DNA of 64,000 bases from contig NC_084929.1 in the NCBI RefSeq assembly GCF_958298935.1, forward strand, positions 2,170,001 to 2,234,000, read 5' to 3'. Position 1 is the first letter of the stretch. The number at the start of each line of letters is the position of its first letter. A program made the position numbers and the translations under genes. This DNA comes from Phragmites australis (taxonomy: Eukaryota; Streptophyta; Magnoliopsida; Poales; Poaceae). This document shows positions 34,950-47,543 of this stretch, piece after piece. The notes beneath the pieces are model-generated. The model was not told where the DNA came from. It did no database searches and saw nothing but the letters and a program-made list of their open reading frames with translations.

Positions 34950-36048
34950 TATGTCAATATTGAACGAAGTCATTATTGCGAACCTCCCTGTAGCCATATA
35001 TGTCAATGATCCAATGATATATGACTGACTTGCCCATGCACCTATCTGTGGGCCTATTGTGAAGATTTAAAGTTGTTAGCAACAACGGTTAGATATCGAG
35101 TGTAAGAAAGTGCTTAGAGAACATGGAGAATATGCAACAGGATGTGGAGAAGATATAGTAGGACCACCTGAGGTGTATGGGTGTACAAGAGCTTATTGTG
35201 TCCTCTGTGTGGACTATGCTGGGGGAGGGACCGCATCAGTACCTATGCGGCAGGAGGTGAGCTTGATGATCTATGCGGCTGTGCCATAGATCCTCTTCAT
35301 CATGAGCCCAACCTCAATCGATGTGAGTTGAATGCCCTACCTCATGCACTGCAAGGCACAACTCGACTCAACAACAATTTGCTGGGCTATGTCACTCTAT
35401 TACAATGGTAAAATATTGTGAGAAATAATAACAAAATAAGTAATAAAAACATTTTGCGTCAATGGTAGCTAGCAAGCATGGGAGATTTTCATAAGATACC
35501 TCAAATGATTTGAACCTCCACTCTATCACCTATTATTTTGCTCTCCAAGCCTTCGCATAGCTTATGGTGTACTGAAAATCCTCCTCTATAGTTCTAATTA
35601 TGGATCTTGGCTCTCATAGTGTATGTTGTCCACTATATGTGGGTACATATAATTTGCAACCCAACTAGATGTAAGGTTATTGTGGGATTTCTCTAGTTCT
35701 TCTAGCTCGCATGTATTCCCTAGCTATCAAGCATTTCCATTGATGCATCCACCCTGAACAGACAATTAGGAATCAGAAACTTTATGTTGTACTCCTTCTC
35801 GTTGGACTTAGTAATCTTGAATGACCTCCTAACAGATAGAGACCAGTACTTCACAACATCCATAACAACATTCTTGCTTAGGTACATGCTCCCATGTGAC
35901 ACCTCATTCTAGTGGTACTCCCATGGCACCGTGTACCCTTCGCTCACAACCATGTTTATAATATCTACGTTGTTCCACTCCGCAGGGACATGCATATCAA
36001 TCTCATCGTCCGAAGAGTCCTCATAAGGAACTTGATGGTGCTCAAGGT
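34950..36048 (-). pseudogene. MULE transposase fragment, DNA-binding and following region
   Basis: Minus-strand reading gives MYLSKNVVMDVVKYWSLSVR, then SFKITKSNEKEYNIKF and CLFRVDA, the pattern of the MuDR-family N-terminal DNA-binding domain. Further downstream come, with interruptions, TYSGQHTL and ISYAKAWRAKQ, typical of the segment before the transposase core. Stops and frame changes are frequent. The upstream part lies beyond the inserted solo LTR at 38944-39156. Confidence 0.6.
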
Positions 36049-38863
36049 TGTTACATCCCAAGGCGTTAATTACATAATTAAGTATGTATAACTATCATGG
36101 CATCTTAAAACCATGTTTAAGTATTTAAAAACATTTCAAAAATATGTGTCTTGAGTCTATGCGCATTTCCACCATTTATTTTGAGTAGAAATAGTTTGAA
36201 GATGGTTAGGAAGACCCTAGACCCTTAGGAAGAAGTTGAGAAAAGACCCTCCCCTAACGGTCCAACCGCACCACTGCTGGCTTGACCGCTAGAGGCGTGC
36301 AGAGCCATTTTGGCCTCTGTCCCGAGACAGTCTGACCGCCCGAGCCTGCGGTATGACCGCTAGCATGCAGTGGCTTTCCACTTAAGCCACTGACCAGTCT
36401 CTCTCTCACTTACTTCTCACTCTCACTCACTCTCTTCACACGAACCGAGGGAGAGAAGGGAGAGGATGGCCCTGACAACCGGAGATCGACGGAAGAGGCT
36501 CCTCCGAGCTTCCCGAAGGCTTCCCCAAGCTCATCCCCTCCCCCTGTTTGCCAGAGGAGTTTCTACGTGCGTTCATTCACCTCAAGCCCATACACCACCC
36601 CAAAGCTAGATATCTAAATTAGAGCTTCCCCGGAGTGATTCCCTCCAATAGAAAACTTTTGTACACTAAGGTGAGATATCTCATACCGTTTTTCCGTCAT
36701 ACCCGAGCCCTAATCAGTTCCCATTCCGTTTAGACCTGATCTCCACCCTAGCCTAGATCCCATCCATAGAGCTTTCTAAGTTTGGCTCAGTGAATGTTGT
36801 CAAAATCACCCTAGAAGAACTCTACTAGTCTCCTAGAGCATTTTGATATCCTTCGTGGTTGAAAGCAATGCCGAAGCCTTCGTTGATGACCTCAACGAGG
36901 TGACACCGGCAGGGCCCAATGGTCCGACCACGATTATGGCTGGTCTAACCGCAACGATGGAACTTAGCCAATTAGCTTCAAGTTATACTCCATAGTCAGG
37001 AGTCAGACCACCGCTAGGGCCGGTCTAACCGCCCAGGAGTCCGGTCTGACCTCTAGAGCATGAAACTCTTTGCACGCCGACGGTCTGACCGTCACTTCTT
37101 TCGGTCTGACCACCAGCTATATAGTTCACTGTAGTCTTTAGTTGTCTAATTTGATGTTCAAACTTTTTGGATCTTTCGCAAATGCTTTTGAAACACAAAA
37201 CTTTTCTTATCAAACATGTTGCATTCATTCCATTGTTCTTTCGTTTATTCGATACAATCGTGTTTTGTTTAGAGAGTGATGCATCGACTATCCAAGTGAT
37301 CGAAGGTGGCACCTAACAATCGGAGTTTTGTGAGTGTTGTGCAGGAAATGTCAGGAAGACGCCGAAGTAGCAAGGCAAGTATCTAAGCATATTCCATTTT
37401 GTGCATGGTAGAACCTATGTTGATGCATTGCCTCTACCTTGAATTGTTGATGATCCATATCCTTGTAACCTAGGTTAACAATGTTGTTGTTGAATTTAAA
37501 AATTTTCTCCAATATGCTTAGCAATGCATAGGTCCTCAGTAGAAGTCGAGCGATGACTCAACCGTTGTTCGCAAGCTTAGGGATTGTTTATTGTTCGAAA
37601 GGATAATGAATAATATTGGGAAGTATGAGCTGTGAGAATGAGGCGAGATGTGGGTAGTGCTAGAGTTAGGTCGAGAGAGAAACTCGGATGCCATAGACCA
37701 CTTATATCATTTAAGTATCGACCGTTGTTGCAATTGGCTCTAGCACTTACCGTACTAACCACAAATATGATTATGGGAAGAATGAGCCGAATACCTCGTG
37801 TAGTTGTGACCATTTGGCTTGCACGTCTCGAGTGTCATGGGCATAATAGGCTTGTAGGGGTATCTAGTTTGCTCTGAGAGTAGTTCTAGATGACCCCCAC
37901 ACCTAGAGATGTCTATTCAAACGGTTGTGGCTTACTTGAGAAAGGTTTACACGAGTACCCCTTGTGTAGGCCTGTGTGGTCATGCAAGCCGAATGGTCCT
38001 CGAGTCGTGTGGATAAAGATCTACCCCTGCATGGTGTAAGAATAATGCAAATTGTTGCGCTCTCGGTCATGAGCATACTTCTGTCCATTTGCAGCAGTTG
38101 TAGAGTACCAATGTGGGATGATAGAATAGTATGTTGAAAAATGGTTGGTGATGGCTATTGATGAGATAAGATGGTTCTGTTACAGATATGTTTGTGTTAT
38201 GGGTTTCAGGATATAAGGGTATATGCGGTTAAGTGTAGATGCTCATAGTTTGTGTCAAAAATCGCTTCTGCATATGAATCTACTTAACCTTATAACCGAT
38301 CCCTTGCTAACTCACCAAATGCATAATCCTTGGAGTCGGACTATTATATGTACCTATTATGTATTAAGTCTTGCAAGTAATTTCTTACTCACACTGCTTT
38401 ACCGGTGCTACATGTGAGAAGGAGCTAGTATTTGATTACTTCACGCCCGCTGATGTAGGTGACAGGCAAGAGTAATGCAAACTACTCGAGTGACGAGGTT
38501 TTGGGGTGGTGCCTCAGGGAAAATGGCTCCACCCATCTTTTTTTTTTCATAGATTTTATTTTTCGCTGCATAGTATCTCTAGGTGGCTAAGAGGTGAAAC
38601 TGTTATTTTATCCTCCTAGTGTTCGTGTGTTGTAAATTATTGTAAATGATAATCCTCTAAAGACTTGTAATATAATTTCATTACTCGCTCTTTATTAAGC
38701 TTTGTTGTGATGATATATGTTGGAAAAGTGTGTTCTGATCTTGAGAATAACACATATCAGGACTACCAGAATGGTATTCTGATTAATCATTGCGGTCATG
38801 ATTATATAAATGATTGACTCAATGATTAATTAGAATACTATTTGAATAGTTTCCCACAACGGT
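36044..38863 (+). mobile_element. Solo LTR (~2.8 kb), copy C, same family as 16232-19246
   Basis: The LTR runs from TGTTACATCCCAAGG (36049) to CCCACA (38858). The flanks AAGGT and ACGGT are probably a 5-base target duplication with one change. It shares long ordered blocks with copy A, in the same orientation. It interrupts the MULE transposase and so is younger than that element. Confidence 0.7.
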
Positions 38864-38943
38864 CCTCCCTCTTCATCTATTCAAATGTGTTCAAGTTTCT
38901 CCCCTTAGTTCTCCACACTCATTGATTCCATAGCTGTCGAGTT

Positions 38944-39156
38944 CTACCAACCCAGCTCTTCATCTCCCCTAGTTATCACCCTTTCTTCATTGACACCAGT
39001 GGTGTTAGGACCAGCTTCATCTTGCACAACATGTACATCAACCACCTCCCTATTGTATGCTTGAGCAAGTACAATAATAGGCCACTCTTGTTCGGTCGTC
39101 ACCTCCACATACCTCTTCCAACTCGATGTCACATTTAGCAAAATCAACTCCTGCAA
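38944..39156 (-). pseudogene. MULE transposase, N-terminal fragment
   Basis: Minus-strand open frame of 70 codons with ELILLNVTSSWKRYVEVTTE, the kind of sequence found before the DNA-binding domain of grass MULE transposases. It continues, beyond the solo LTR, into the fragment at 34950-36048. Confidence 0.45.
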
Positions 39157-40829
39157 AAAAAAAAACCTTCATTTGCTCTTGTTATCCCTCTGAACACTGG
39201 CTGAAATCTAGATAGATCAACCCCTTCTGAACCCAGAACAACCTTCCATTCTCCATAAAAAATTGATACATTGACCTGTCTGACATACCTGCCCAAAAAC
39301 CAGCATAGCATCTACCATTATTTCCGTCTACAAAAATATTATTCTATATTGAAACAATAACATTGGTTAACTTAAAAACCTATCAATTTACAAACAAATT
39401 TTAGATCAATACTACAACTACAGAACTATCATAATCTATAACTAATTCAGTTTTAGATCCACACTAAACACTACGCTACTCATCTAATCCTAGGTTAGAT
39501 GGCTATCGTACCAAGGTGTTGATTTACATAACACTACTACGACTAAAAATCTACCATAATCTATATCTAAATCTACAACTTCTAAGGCTTTGTTTTTCTC
39601 CGGCAAGCTGCTAGGGAAGCATTTATTCCCTTCATGCCTCTAGAACCTTCTACAAAGCTTTGCTTCTTGTAGAAGCTAGTCGCAAGAATTCGCTATGCTA
39701 GGTTCATTCCATTTATCTATCAACGATTTAAACACGAAATGTGCTACTTCTAATGTCAAGTCGTAGTGGTCAACATGGAAGAAACAAATGTAATTTACAT
39801 CTCTAAACACTACGTTACTCATCTAATCCTAGGTCAAATAGTTAACTTACCATGTTTAACAAAAAAAAAACTTATAACTAACATAATTTCAAAATTTTAT
39901 CATAAAGACGACATGGCACAGCGGCGCACCATAACCCCCTCCACTCTCCTCTCCTTCCCTCCATTCTCCTCTCCTCCCTTTCTCTCTCTTTTTTTCTGAA
40001 TCAAAAGGACATTCTTAACCTTTTTTAGCTTATATAGGCGAGGGACAGTCTCCCTAATTTTGGGCAACAAGTGAGCACATCGATCCCGTCGCTCAATAGG
40101 TAGGAGATTTATCTAAATCTCGCATGCCATTCGAGCTACAGGGCCTGCCATCGCACACCATGTCGTTGCTGCCCAATGATCAAGAGATTTATTTAAATCA
40201 CGCCTGACGTCCGGGCAACAAGCCTCTCTAGTAGCAAATGGTGCTACGTGCACCTCGCTTCTGCCATCGTGGCAAGCCATGTTAGCTTTTGTCGCTAGCA
40301 TGTTAGGTGATTCAAAATCTCACCCAAGCAATGGGCGATTTATACTTGTCATGACCCTACCGGCCAATGATTTCTTTATTAACCACCCATTGTTAGGGTG
40401 ACCTATGAATGTTGCCCAGACATTGGGCGACAAGCATTTATTTTTGTAAATTTTGAAAACAGATGCCTATTCTTGTTTTAATAAAAAGAAAATATATTTA
40501 AAAATATCGTCTTTCAATCCTATAGGTAACACACTACCCAGAAGCTCTGGATAGGGTGCTTTGAGATCTATGCAAGGCACGAGCTTACAACCACAATTCG
40601 GTTATGAAGCGGATGAATTCGTGTGTGGGTCAAATGTGCAAGCGTGGGTAGGACCGATGATAGTCTTCAGTTGGGTGAGGTGTGTGGAAACTAGTTGGAA
40701 TCTCTAACTTCAAATGTATTTTTCTCTCAAACCGTAAGCCTGTTTTCAAATCCATTTGAAATATCATGTTGTTTATAATTAATGCAACAAAATGGGATCC
40801 AATATGAATATATTCTGATTTTTCAAAAA

Positions 40830-41090
40830 TCAATATTTTGAATATACTAATTCAACATTTTTAATGTAGTGTTTCAACATTTTTCACATAAAATGTTGAA
40901 CTAGTGTTTCAAAATTGTTGTGCTAGGTTTTTTAAAATGTTGAATCAAATGTTTCAGAATATTGAGCCAATGCATTCAAAATGTTGAACCATTTTTTTTA
41001 AAAATGTTGAGCTAGCTTTTGCAAAATATTGAATCAAGTTTTTCAAAATGTTGAACTATTTTTTTAAGACATTGAATGCATATAAGAAGC
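40830..41090. repeat. Degenerate short-unit repeat (aaaatgttgaa type)
   Basis: Roughly ten imperfect copies of a 25-30 base unit built on ttcaaaatgttgaacc. A related looser repeat (cggtaacttttctc...) lies at about 41430-41690. No coding capacity. Confidence 0.65.
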
Positions 41091-42121
41091 ACAACTAGTA
41101 AACCAAAAAGAAAAAAGAAAAATGGTAATAAATATTAAAAAAGAAAAAAGAAAAACTTACCGTGTTGGTAGGCCACTGTGATGGGCCATATGGGCTATCC
41201 TACACGAAGCAAAGTGTTGGACCCTCCAAACCACTCGGACGTCAAGGGTTAGCCACACTACGATTTCCCCAAGAATCCTCTTCCGCGCGTGAGCCCTCGT
41301 GACTTCGCTCACGAGCGCCCCACGGACCGGGTCTCGCATTGATCGGCCACAGCCTGCGCTGCTGGGCCGCGCGTGTCGAGGCCGGCTGGGGCTTTTAGTC
41401 CGGACCGATTTTTAAGTTTTTGGGTTTTCTTATTTAATTTTTTGAACAGAACTTTATGTTTATATTTCGTGCTGAAAATTTTGTTCAAAAAGTTTGTGTT
41501 GGAATTTTGTTGAGAAAGGTTTGTGTTGAAAATTTTGTCGGTAACCTTTTTCTAAAAAAATTCTTGGTAACTTTTCTCGGTAGCTTTTTTCTCAATATTT
41601 TTTTTCAAAACTTTTCTTGATAATTTTTCTCAAAACTTTTTTAGCCAATATTTTTCTTTGGTAATTTTTCCGAGCTAATTTTTTTCTTAGTTGAAGGGGA
41701 AGAGCACTTTTTCCGGGCCGAGGCAGTTGGCTCAAGCGAGCACGGTAAGATGGGCCGGAAGCTCGGGGCAGTCGCGGCCCAAGTTGGCGCTATGCGGCTC
41801 GGCTAGGTTAGAGCAGATCATGCCACCTCGTTGAGTGAGCGTGAAACATGAGTTGCGTTGCTGGCGCGCGAAATAGAAGTGTCCCGATTTTCCCTTTACA
41901 GAATTCATAGATGGTGGTAATAGTGCTAACACGTGAAACATTCAGTCTTAATCAACATATCTCTGGGTTACCGTGTGACCATTAAATTATTCGAAATGAT
42001 TCTATCTCTCGAGTCAAATGTGACCATTATTAAATAAAAGAATGACTGACCTCGCCACCAACTAAACAAATTAAGCAAAATTTCTAATGTAAGGACAAAC
42101 ATGTGTGCCACTAGTTGCTTA
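41091..42121. other. Intergenic with low-complexity repeats, no gene seen
   Basis: A GC-richer piece at 41160-41400 and 41700-41880 is separated by T-rich repeats. Open frames here resemble nothing known. Confidence 0.5.
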
Positions 42122-42400
42122 GGGACTGTTTATTTGGACTGCTTCCAGCTTCTTTGAAAAACTACAATTTTAGTTTTTTTTAAAAAAACTGCTTTTAGAT
42201 TTTAGCTGTTGAATTTTACAATAATTTTTAGCTTCTCATCACACTACTTCTCAGAAAAACTACTCTCAGCTTTTAATTCATTTCCTCATAAGCACCCTTC
42301 TGACTTCTTCATAAATCACTTTTTAGCAAACCCGTTTATTTAGACTTCTGAGCTTCTGACAAAAGCGGAAGTTAGAAACAGGCTGAAACAAACAGACCCT
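42122..42400. mobile_element. hAT-like MITE, ~279 bp
   Basis: The left end GGGACTGTTTATTTGGACTG and the inverted right end GGGTCTGTTTGTTTCAGCCTG share the terminal motif found in the other small elements here. The interior is rich in agctt and ttagctt blocks. There is no coding capacity. Confidence 0.65.
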
Positions 42401-44125
42401 TAGTACTATAATAGTATTAGGGAATGTTGTATAGTGTTACAGTGGATAATTTTTTAAGTATCTGTGGGAGACGATCTTACCTGGGTTCGGATGCAGTATT
42501 GAATCCTCTCATTCTTGTTTTTCAACTTAGATTTTTAAAAAATTAGTGTTAAGAAATAAGCTTCTAATATATAGTGTCTATATGTTATTTTTTTAATCTG
42601 CAAGATAATTAATATTTGCATGTAGTATGATTAAAATTATCTTTTAGTCATATGCCCAATTGTGTTGTTTTACAGAGAGATGAGGGGTAAGTAATACTTA
42701 TGTCATAAAGGATATAGATGATCAAATATAGAGGGAGAGAGAATACAAGGAAGAAACTGTAGTATGTCAATACGATATCTTACGTTTTGGATAGCTCAAT
42801 TAGCTATTTTTTTAATAAAAAATAAACTTCATCTCTCTTCCTTTTAAATAGCTTATCCTATCAGATTTTTATTTACGCAGATACCTAATTAATATTAAAA
42901 ACTAGTTATATTGAAATATTAGGAGAAACCTCGAGGACTTTTCTAGCTTCTGAGTTGTTCCAAGCCATGACACGGTTGGGGAGGTAAGAGAAGATTCTTG
43001 CATCCGGCTAAGTTTAAAAGCTCCTGTGCTATTTCATAGTTTATCATCCAATAACTTTATATATTTCTGGTATATCAATAGTACGTAGATTGGCACGTAG
43101 AATTAGGCTCCTCATAACGATAAGATATCAGAGATTAACCAGCTATCCAGTAGCATATTCTAGATTCATCCAAATGTTCCTATGTTTTTTACTATATGCT
43201 AACGTTAGCTGGGACACGAAAAGCCCAGAAAGGCGGGCAAAGAGTTTACTTTATTACTACTTGTTTAAAGAATGGTGGGTCCTACAAGAGAGGTAGCACA
43301 CTGCACGAATTAGGTGTGGCAGTTCTAGCCTCCCACACCCCTGCTGGAAAAAGCAATTATGTTCCCGAGAACCTCCGTGGTCCATATCTTGTCAGTACAT
43401 TTTTAATTAAGATTAGTACCAGATAGGTCCTGCTTTTTTATTAAGAATAGTATTATTATTTTTTAACTACGTCATAGCAGATAGGATAAGGTATAAAGGA
43501 GGTGAGTAGGTGATGGAGTAGGTGGAGACTAAGTAGAGAAGAGAGATGTAATTTTGAATTTTTAATCACAGTCAGGTTCTAACGCAAGGAACGAAGAGGT
43601 GAAAAATGTGGATCTGGTGCTTTCATGTATCCAAACCGGATCACGTTATTAGGCAGTCTACTTTTAAATTTTAAACTATAACCATGACAGGTCATACCAC
43701 TTATGCCTTTATTGGTCTTTTTCTCCACTAGTACTATATAACTTATGATATAATGACATATGTAATGTATTTTTCTCATACAGATTAGATAATCTTTTAA
43801 ATTTTGAACCCTTTATCACCGGAGAGAGCTATGTTTTAGTACAGAGAATTGTGCCATTGAGCATATCAAAGCTAATATCATAAAAAATGTCTAGGTACAT
43901 AATAAATAGTAACATTGAGCATGTCGAAACTTGTATTACGAAAATGTTCAGGTACAAAATCATGGTATTGGACATGTCCAAACTTGTATAGTTTGATAAG
44001 TGTACTCTTCTTTATAGTATATAATAAGAATAATTCTATCTTTATTTATTCATTTCAAATTCTTTATAGTTGCTCTCTATATTTATTTTCTTACATGTAA
44101 TACTTTGAACATGTATGTACACATA
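42401..44125. other. Intergenic, no gene seen
   Basis: AT-rich. Small open frames only, none recognised. Confidence 0.5.
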
Positions 44126-44391
44126 TGTAATTCTTTATAGTTATTCTCTATAAATGTATGTGGGTATTTTTCTATATGTACACACATGTAATTGTCAAAA
44201 TACATGTGTTTAGTACATTCAGATATTTGGTTATAAAAATCCTATATATACTATACATTGTAATTATTTATAGTTATTCTCTATAAATACATGCGAGTAT
44301 TTTTCTGTATGTACACACATGTAATTGTCAAAATACATGTGTTTAGTACATTCAGATATTTGGTTATACAAATTCTATATATACTATACAT
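44126..44391. repeat. Two-copy tandem duplication, 133 bp unit
   Basis: Units 44126-44258 and 44259-44391 are nearly identical and include gtacacacatgtaattgtca and tacattcagatatttggtta. It directly adjoins the longer tandem repeat at 44407. Confidence 0.85.
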
Positions 44392-44406
44392 TGTAATATC
44401 TGAATG

Positions 44407-45728
44407 CTCAAAAGTGGATCAAATACAATTTGTACCGCTAGGAAACTAAAAGCCTCATTGTATCCATTAACATATAACCCATTATTGATTTTTTTTTATC
44501 ACATGGGTTTTTAAATTCAAATCGTTCTGATACATGATGCATGAACACTTGGTTTTACACGTACACGGGACATGACATATGAAAACTTTGAATACATAAT
44601 ACTAATATGCCTTGCATTATTTAAATTCAAAGAAATGAGATATGTACCACCTATTGATATTTAAAGAAATGGGTCATGCACCACCTATGTACTAGTTCCA
44701 CCTAGATGCCCCTCTATCTATACTTATAAAACAACAAAAACTTATTAAATCAGTAAATATCAGAAGCTTATACCACTTAGGTACCATTAGGAACAAGTTA
44801 CACCTGATCCAAATCAAGCACTAACATTAAGAGAAGAAAATGAGACTAATATGTATTGATCATAATCATAACAAATAAGATCGTACATGTAGCGAAGTTA
44901 GCTGAACCTGAATGCTCAAAAGTGGAACAAACACAATTATAACACTAGAAAACTAAAAGTCTCGTTATTTTTATTAACACATATCTTATTATTGATATTT
45001 TTTGTCACATGAGTTTTTAAATTTAAGTCATTCTAGTACATGATGCATGAACACTTGGTTTCACCCGTACACGGTATATAGTGTATGAAGACTTCCAATA
45101 CATAATATTAATGTCTTGCATTATTGAAATTTGAAGAAATAAGACATGTACAACCTATTAAAATTTAAAGAAATGAGTCATGTACCACCAATATACCAGT
45201 TCCACCTAGATGCACCTCTATCTATACTTATAAAAAATACAAAACTTATTAAATCAGTGCATATCAAGAACTTATACCGCCTAAGTATTATTAGGAACAA
45301 GGTACACATAACCAAATCGAACACTAACATGAAGAGAAGAAAATGAGACATATATGTATTGATCATAACCATAGCAAACAATGTTGTACATGTAACGAAG
45401 TTAGCTGAAGCTAAATGCTCAAAAGTAGAACAAACACAATTGTACCACTAAAAAACTAAAAGCCTCATTAAACATTATTGATATTTTTTTGTCACGTGAG
45501 TTTTTTTAATTTAAGTCGTTCTAACACATGAGGCATGAAGACTTGGTTTTTTCACGTACACGGTACATGGTGCATGAAGACTTTCAATACATAATATTAA
45601 TATGTCTTCATTATTGAAATTTGAAGAAATAAGACATATACCACCTATTTAAATTTAACGAAATAAGTCATGTACCACATATGTACCAACTTCACCTAAG
45701 TGCTCCTCTATCTATACTTATAAAAATC
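44407..45728. repeat. Tandem repeat, ~505 bp unit, about 2.6 copies
   Basis: Units start with ctcaaaagt(g/a)ga at 44407, 44915 and 45418. The third stops near 45728 after tctatctatacttataaaaa. Units diverge by roughly a tenth to a fifth by eye. Each holds inner near-repeats (catgcaccacctatgta / atgtaccacctatt) and a tacacggtaca block. They hold no gene. Confidence 0.8.
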
Positions 45729-46480
45729 AACAATTTTCTGCAATAGCATCACCAGTGCAGTCATTAAATTACACAAAAATCAATAAATTTTTTCAAACAT
45801 CACCCGTACAGTCCATGTATCATCATGTACGGACCTGTACTAATGAAAATTACACTAAAAAGTTTCAAAATAAGAACAGTTTTCTCCACAACCTCACAAA
45901 TTTAATCATGTACACACCATACAACCGAAAAACAGAGGAACATGAACAAACTAGATTTCTATAGAGTTCGAATAAATACACGACACATGAGAACATGAAC
46001 TAAAGGATCTTGGTGTCCTGAGTAGAGAAGACTTGGTCGCTGTTCATGAACTTGATGACGGAGTATACGTACAGGAAGCTGTCCGGGTGGACCAGTGACT
46101 GCTTTCACAACGGATATCTCCTGGAATCTCATCCAGTACGTAGTAGGCATGCATAAATGGAAACTTGGCACTGATGAACATGACTACACGCCCATATATA
46201 AACATGATAAAAAAGCTAGCAGAAAGTTGCCTATGAAAAAGTCCAATCCTAGATCCCCAGCTATGGTTACCAAGTGAGGGACCCATCATAGTCCCCACCT
46301 ATAGTTCACAAGAAGTTTTTTCTCCATTTTTTTTTGGAAAAAAGCAATAGGAGAATCTCCTACTGTGTATAAACATTTATATTTTATAGAAAAGAAAGAT
46401 AAAAGTTACAATCAATCCCTCCTCCATCAATCAGGTAGAGTGAAACAAGTTTGAACAAAGCGCGAATCAGAGCAGCATCA
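45729..46480. other. Intergenic with an unrecognised minus-strand open stretch
   Basis: At about 46040-46300 the minus strand is open and reads SAKFPFMHAYYVLDEIPGDI. It looks protein-like but matches no family I can name. It could be a gene fragment moved by a transposon. Confidence 0.3.
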
Positions 46481-47463
46481 ATTGCCGCCCAAGAACAACA
46501 AGAAGCAGCTCAGAGATAGCGCAGTGGAGGGAGGTGGTGCCGCTTCAGTGGTTGATGTCGACAGGCAGGAGGGACAATGGCAGGCGAAGTGCGGCGAGGC
46601 TCCCGTAGGTGGTGGCGACCAACAGCGGGGTCCCGTGCTCCAGGACCTTTCGGTGGCCGTACCAGAGGCCAGGCTCCTCTGTCATGGCCGGCATCGCATG
46701 CTCCAGCGAGTGGCACAACTCCATGTCGTCGTCCACGGCAAGTGGAGGCAGCTATGGTGGAGCAGCTTGCCATGCTGCAGGCCATCTTCATGGATTTAGT
46801 CGAAGTGGAACCAGCAACCATAGATTCAATCATCATGGTGAAGGAGCTCGTTGTGGGGGAAATCGTTGTGGTGAAGGATCTCTCCGTGGATCTCCTGTTC
46901 CACATGGATCCAGCGAGGAGGCAGCGGATCCGTCCCTCATGAGGCCATCCCACACATATCTGATGAGAGGAGGCGCAGATCCGGCGATGGGAGGAGTGGA
47001 TCCGTCCATCATGAGGCCGTCCAGCAAGGATCCGGTGAGGGGAGGGTATGGATCCAACCGCCTTTAGGCCGTTCCGCACGATTCTGGCAAGGCACATCAT
47101 GAGGGGAGGGGTGGATCCGGCAGCTTGCACCAGCGAGGCACGTCGCCATTGTCGTCCACCCGCCGCGGTGTTGTCGCATGGTCAGGGGCATCCTCCTGGC
47201 CTCTGCCACCGTGCATGGCAGAGGGGAGCCTCCTGACCTCCGCTGCCGCGCACGGTGTACCTCAGCCCCAGCGCACCTCTGCTTGCACGGTTCTGTACCA
47301 GTTCGCTGGTGGTGAGCTCAACACCATGGAGAGGAGAGCGAGAGCGTCGAAGGAGGTGAGAGGGAGGAGAGAGACGGTGGGGAAAATGAGTGAGAGGAGA
47401 GAGAGGTCCAGTCCCTTTATTCTGTACCCGGCCAGTATATGTACGGTAGGTCCCGCATATTAG
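46481..47463. other. GC-rich block with degenerate internal repeats; possible gene fragments
   Basis: The minus strand at 46736-46545 reads MELCHSLEHAMPAMTEEPGL, then WYGHRKVLEHGTPLL and RLPLSLLPVDINH before a stop; this could be the C-terminus of a captured gene. At 46920-47120 the + strand repeats ggatccgtcc(c/a)tcatgaggcc and gatccgg(c/t)gaggg motifs. Open frames exist in several phases on both strands, so no single gene is called. The GC content contrasts sharply with both flanks. Confidence 0.35.
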
Positions 47464-47543
47464 TACAGATTAATGTGTGTATTTATTTTCTTCTGACACT
47501 TGACTCACATCTTAGTATAGCTCAGGACGGATAGGATACCGGC

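Larger units (their letters stand above)
31860..40500 (-). mobile_element. Degenerate Mutator-like element (MULE) with long terminal inverted repeats
   Basis: The left end (from about 31860: ttttttattaaaacacaaaaaataggtgcc..., then repeated gcgacaaggtc / cacccaattg text) matches the right end (to about 40500) read on the other strand (ttttattaaaacaagaataggc..., cttgtcgcccaatg). Between them are minus-strand pieces of a MuDR-type transposase: a fragment at 38944-39156 and one at about 35450-35902. Two solo LTRs (32481-34888 and 36049-38858) have inserted since. Exact ends and the expected 9-base target duplication were not established. Confidence 0.6.

Noticed and set aside
16237..38858. One giant LTR retrotransposon with its two LTRs at 16.2-19.2 kb and 36.0-38.9 kb
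   Set aside because: Each LTR has its own, different flanking duplication, they are well diverged, and an ordinary gene (GSH1) lies between them.
46510..47130. 206-codon minus-strand open frame as a gene
   Set aside because: The GC-rich repeated sequence is open in several frames on both strands. The protein resembles nothing known, while a different minus-strand frame looks more protein-like.
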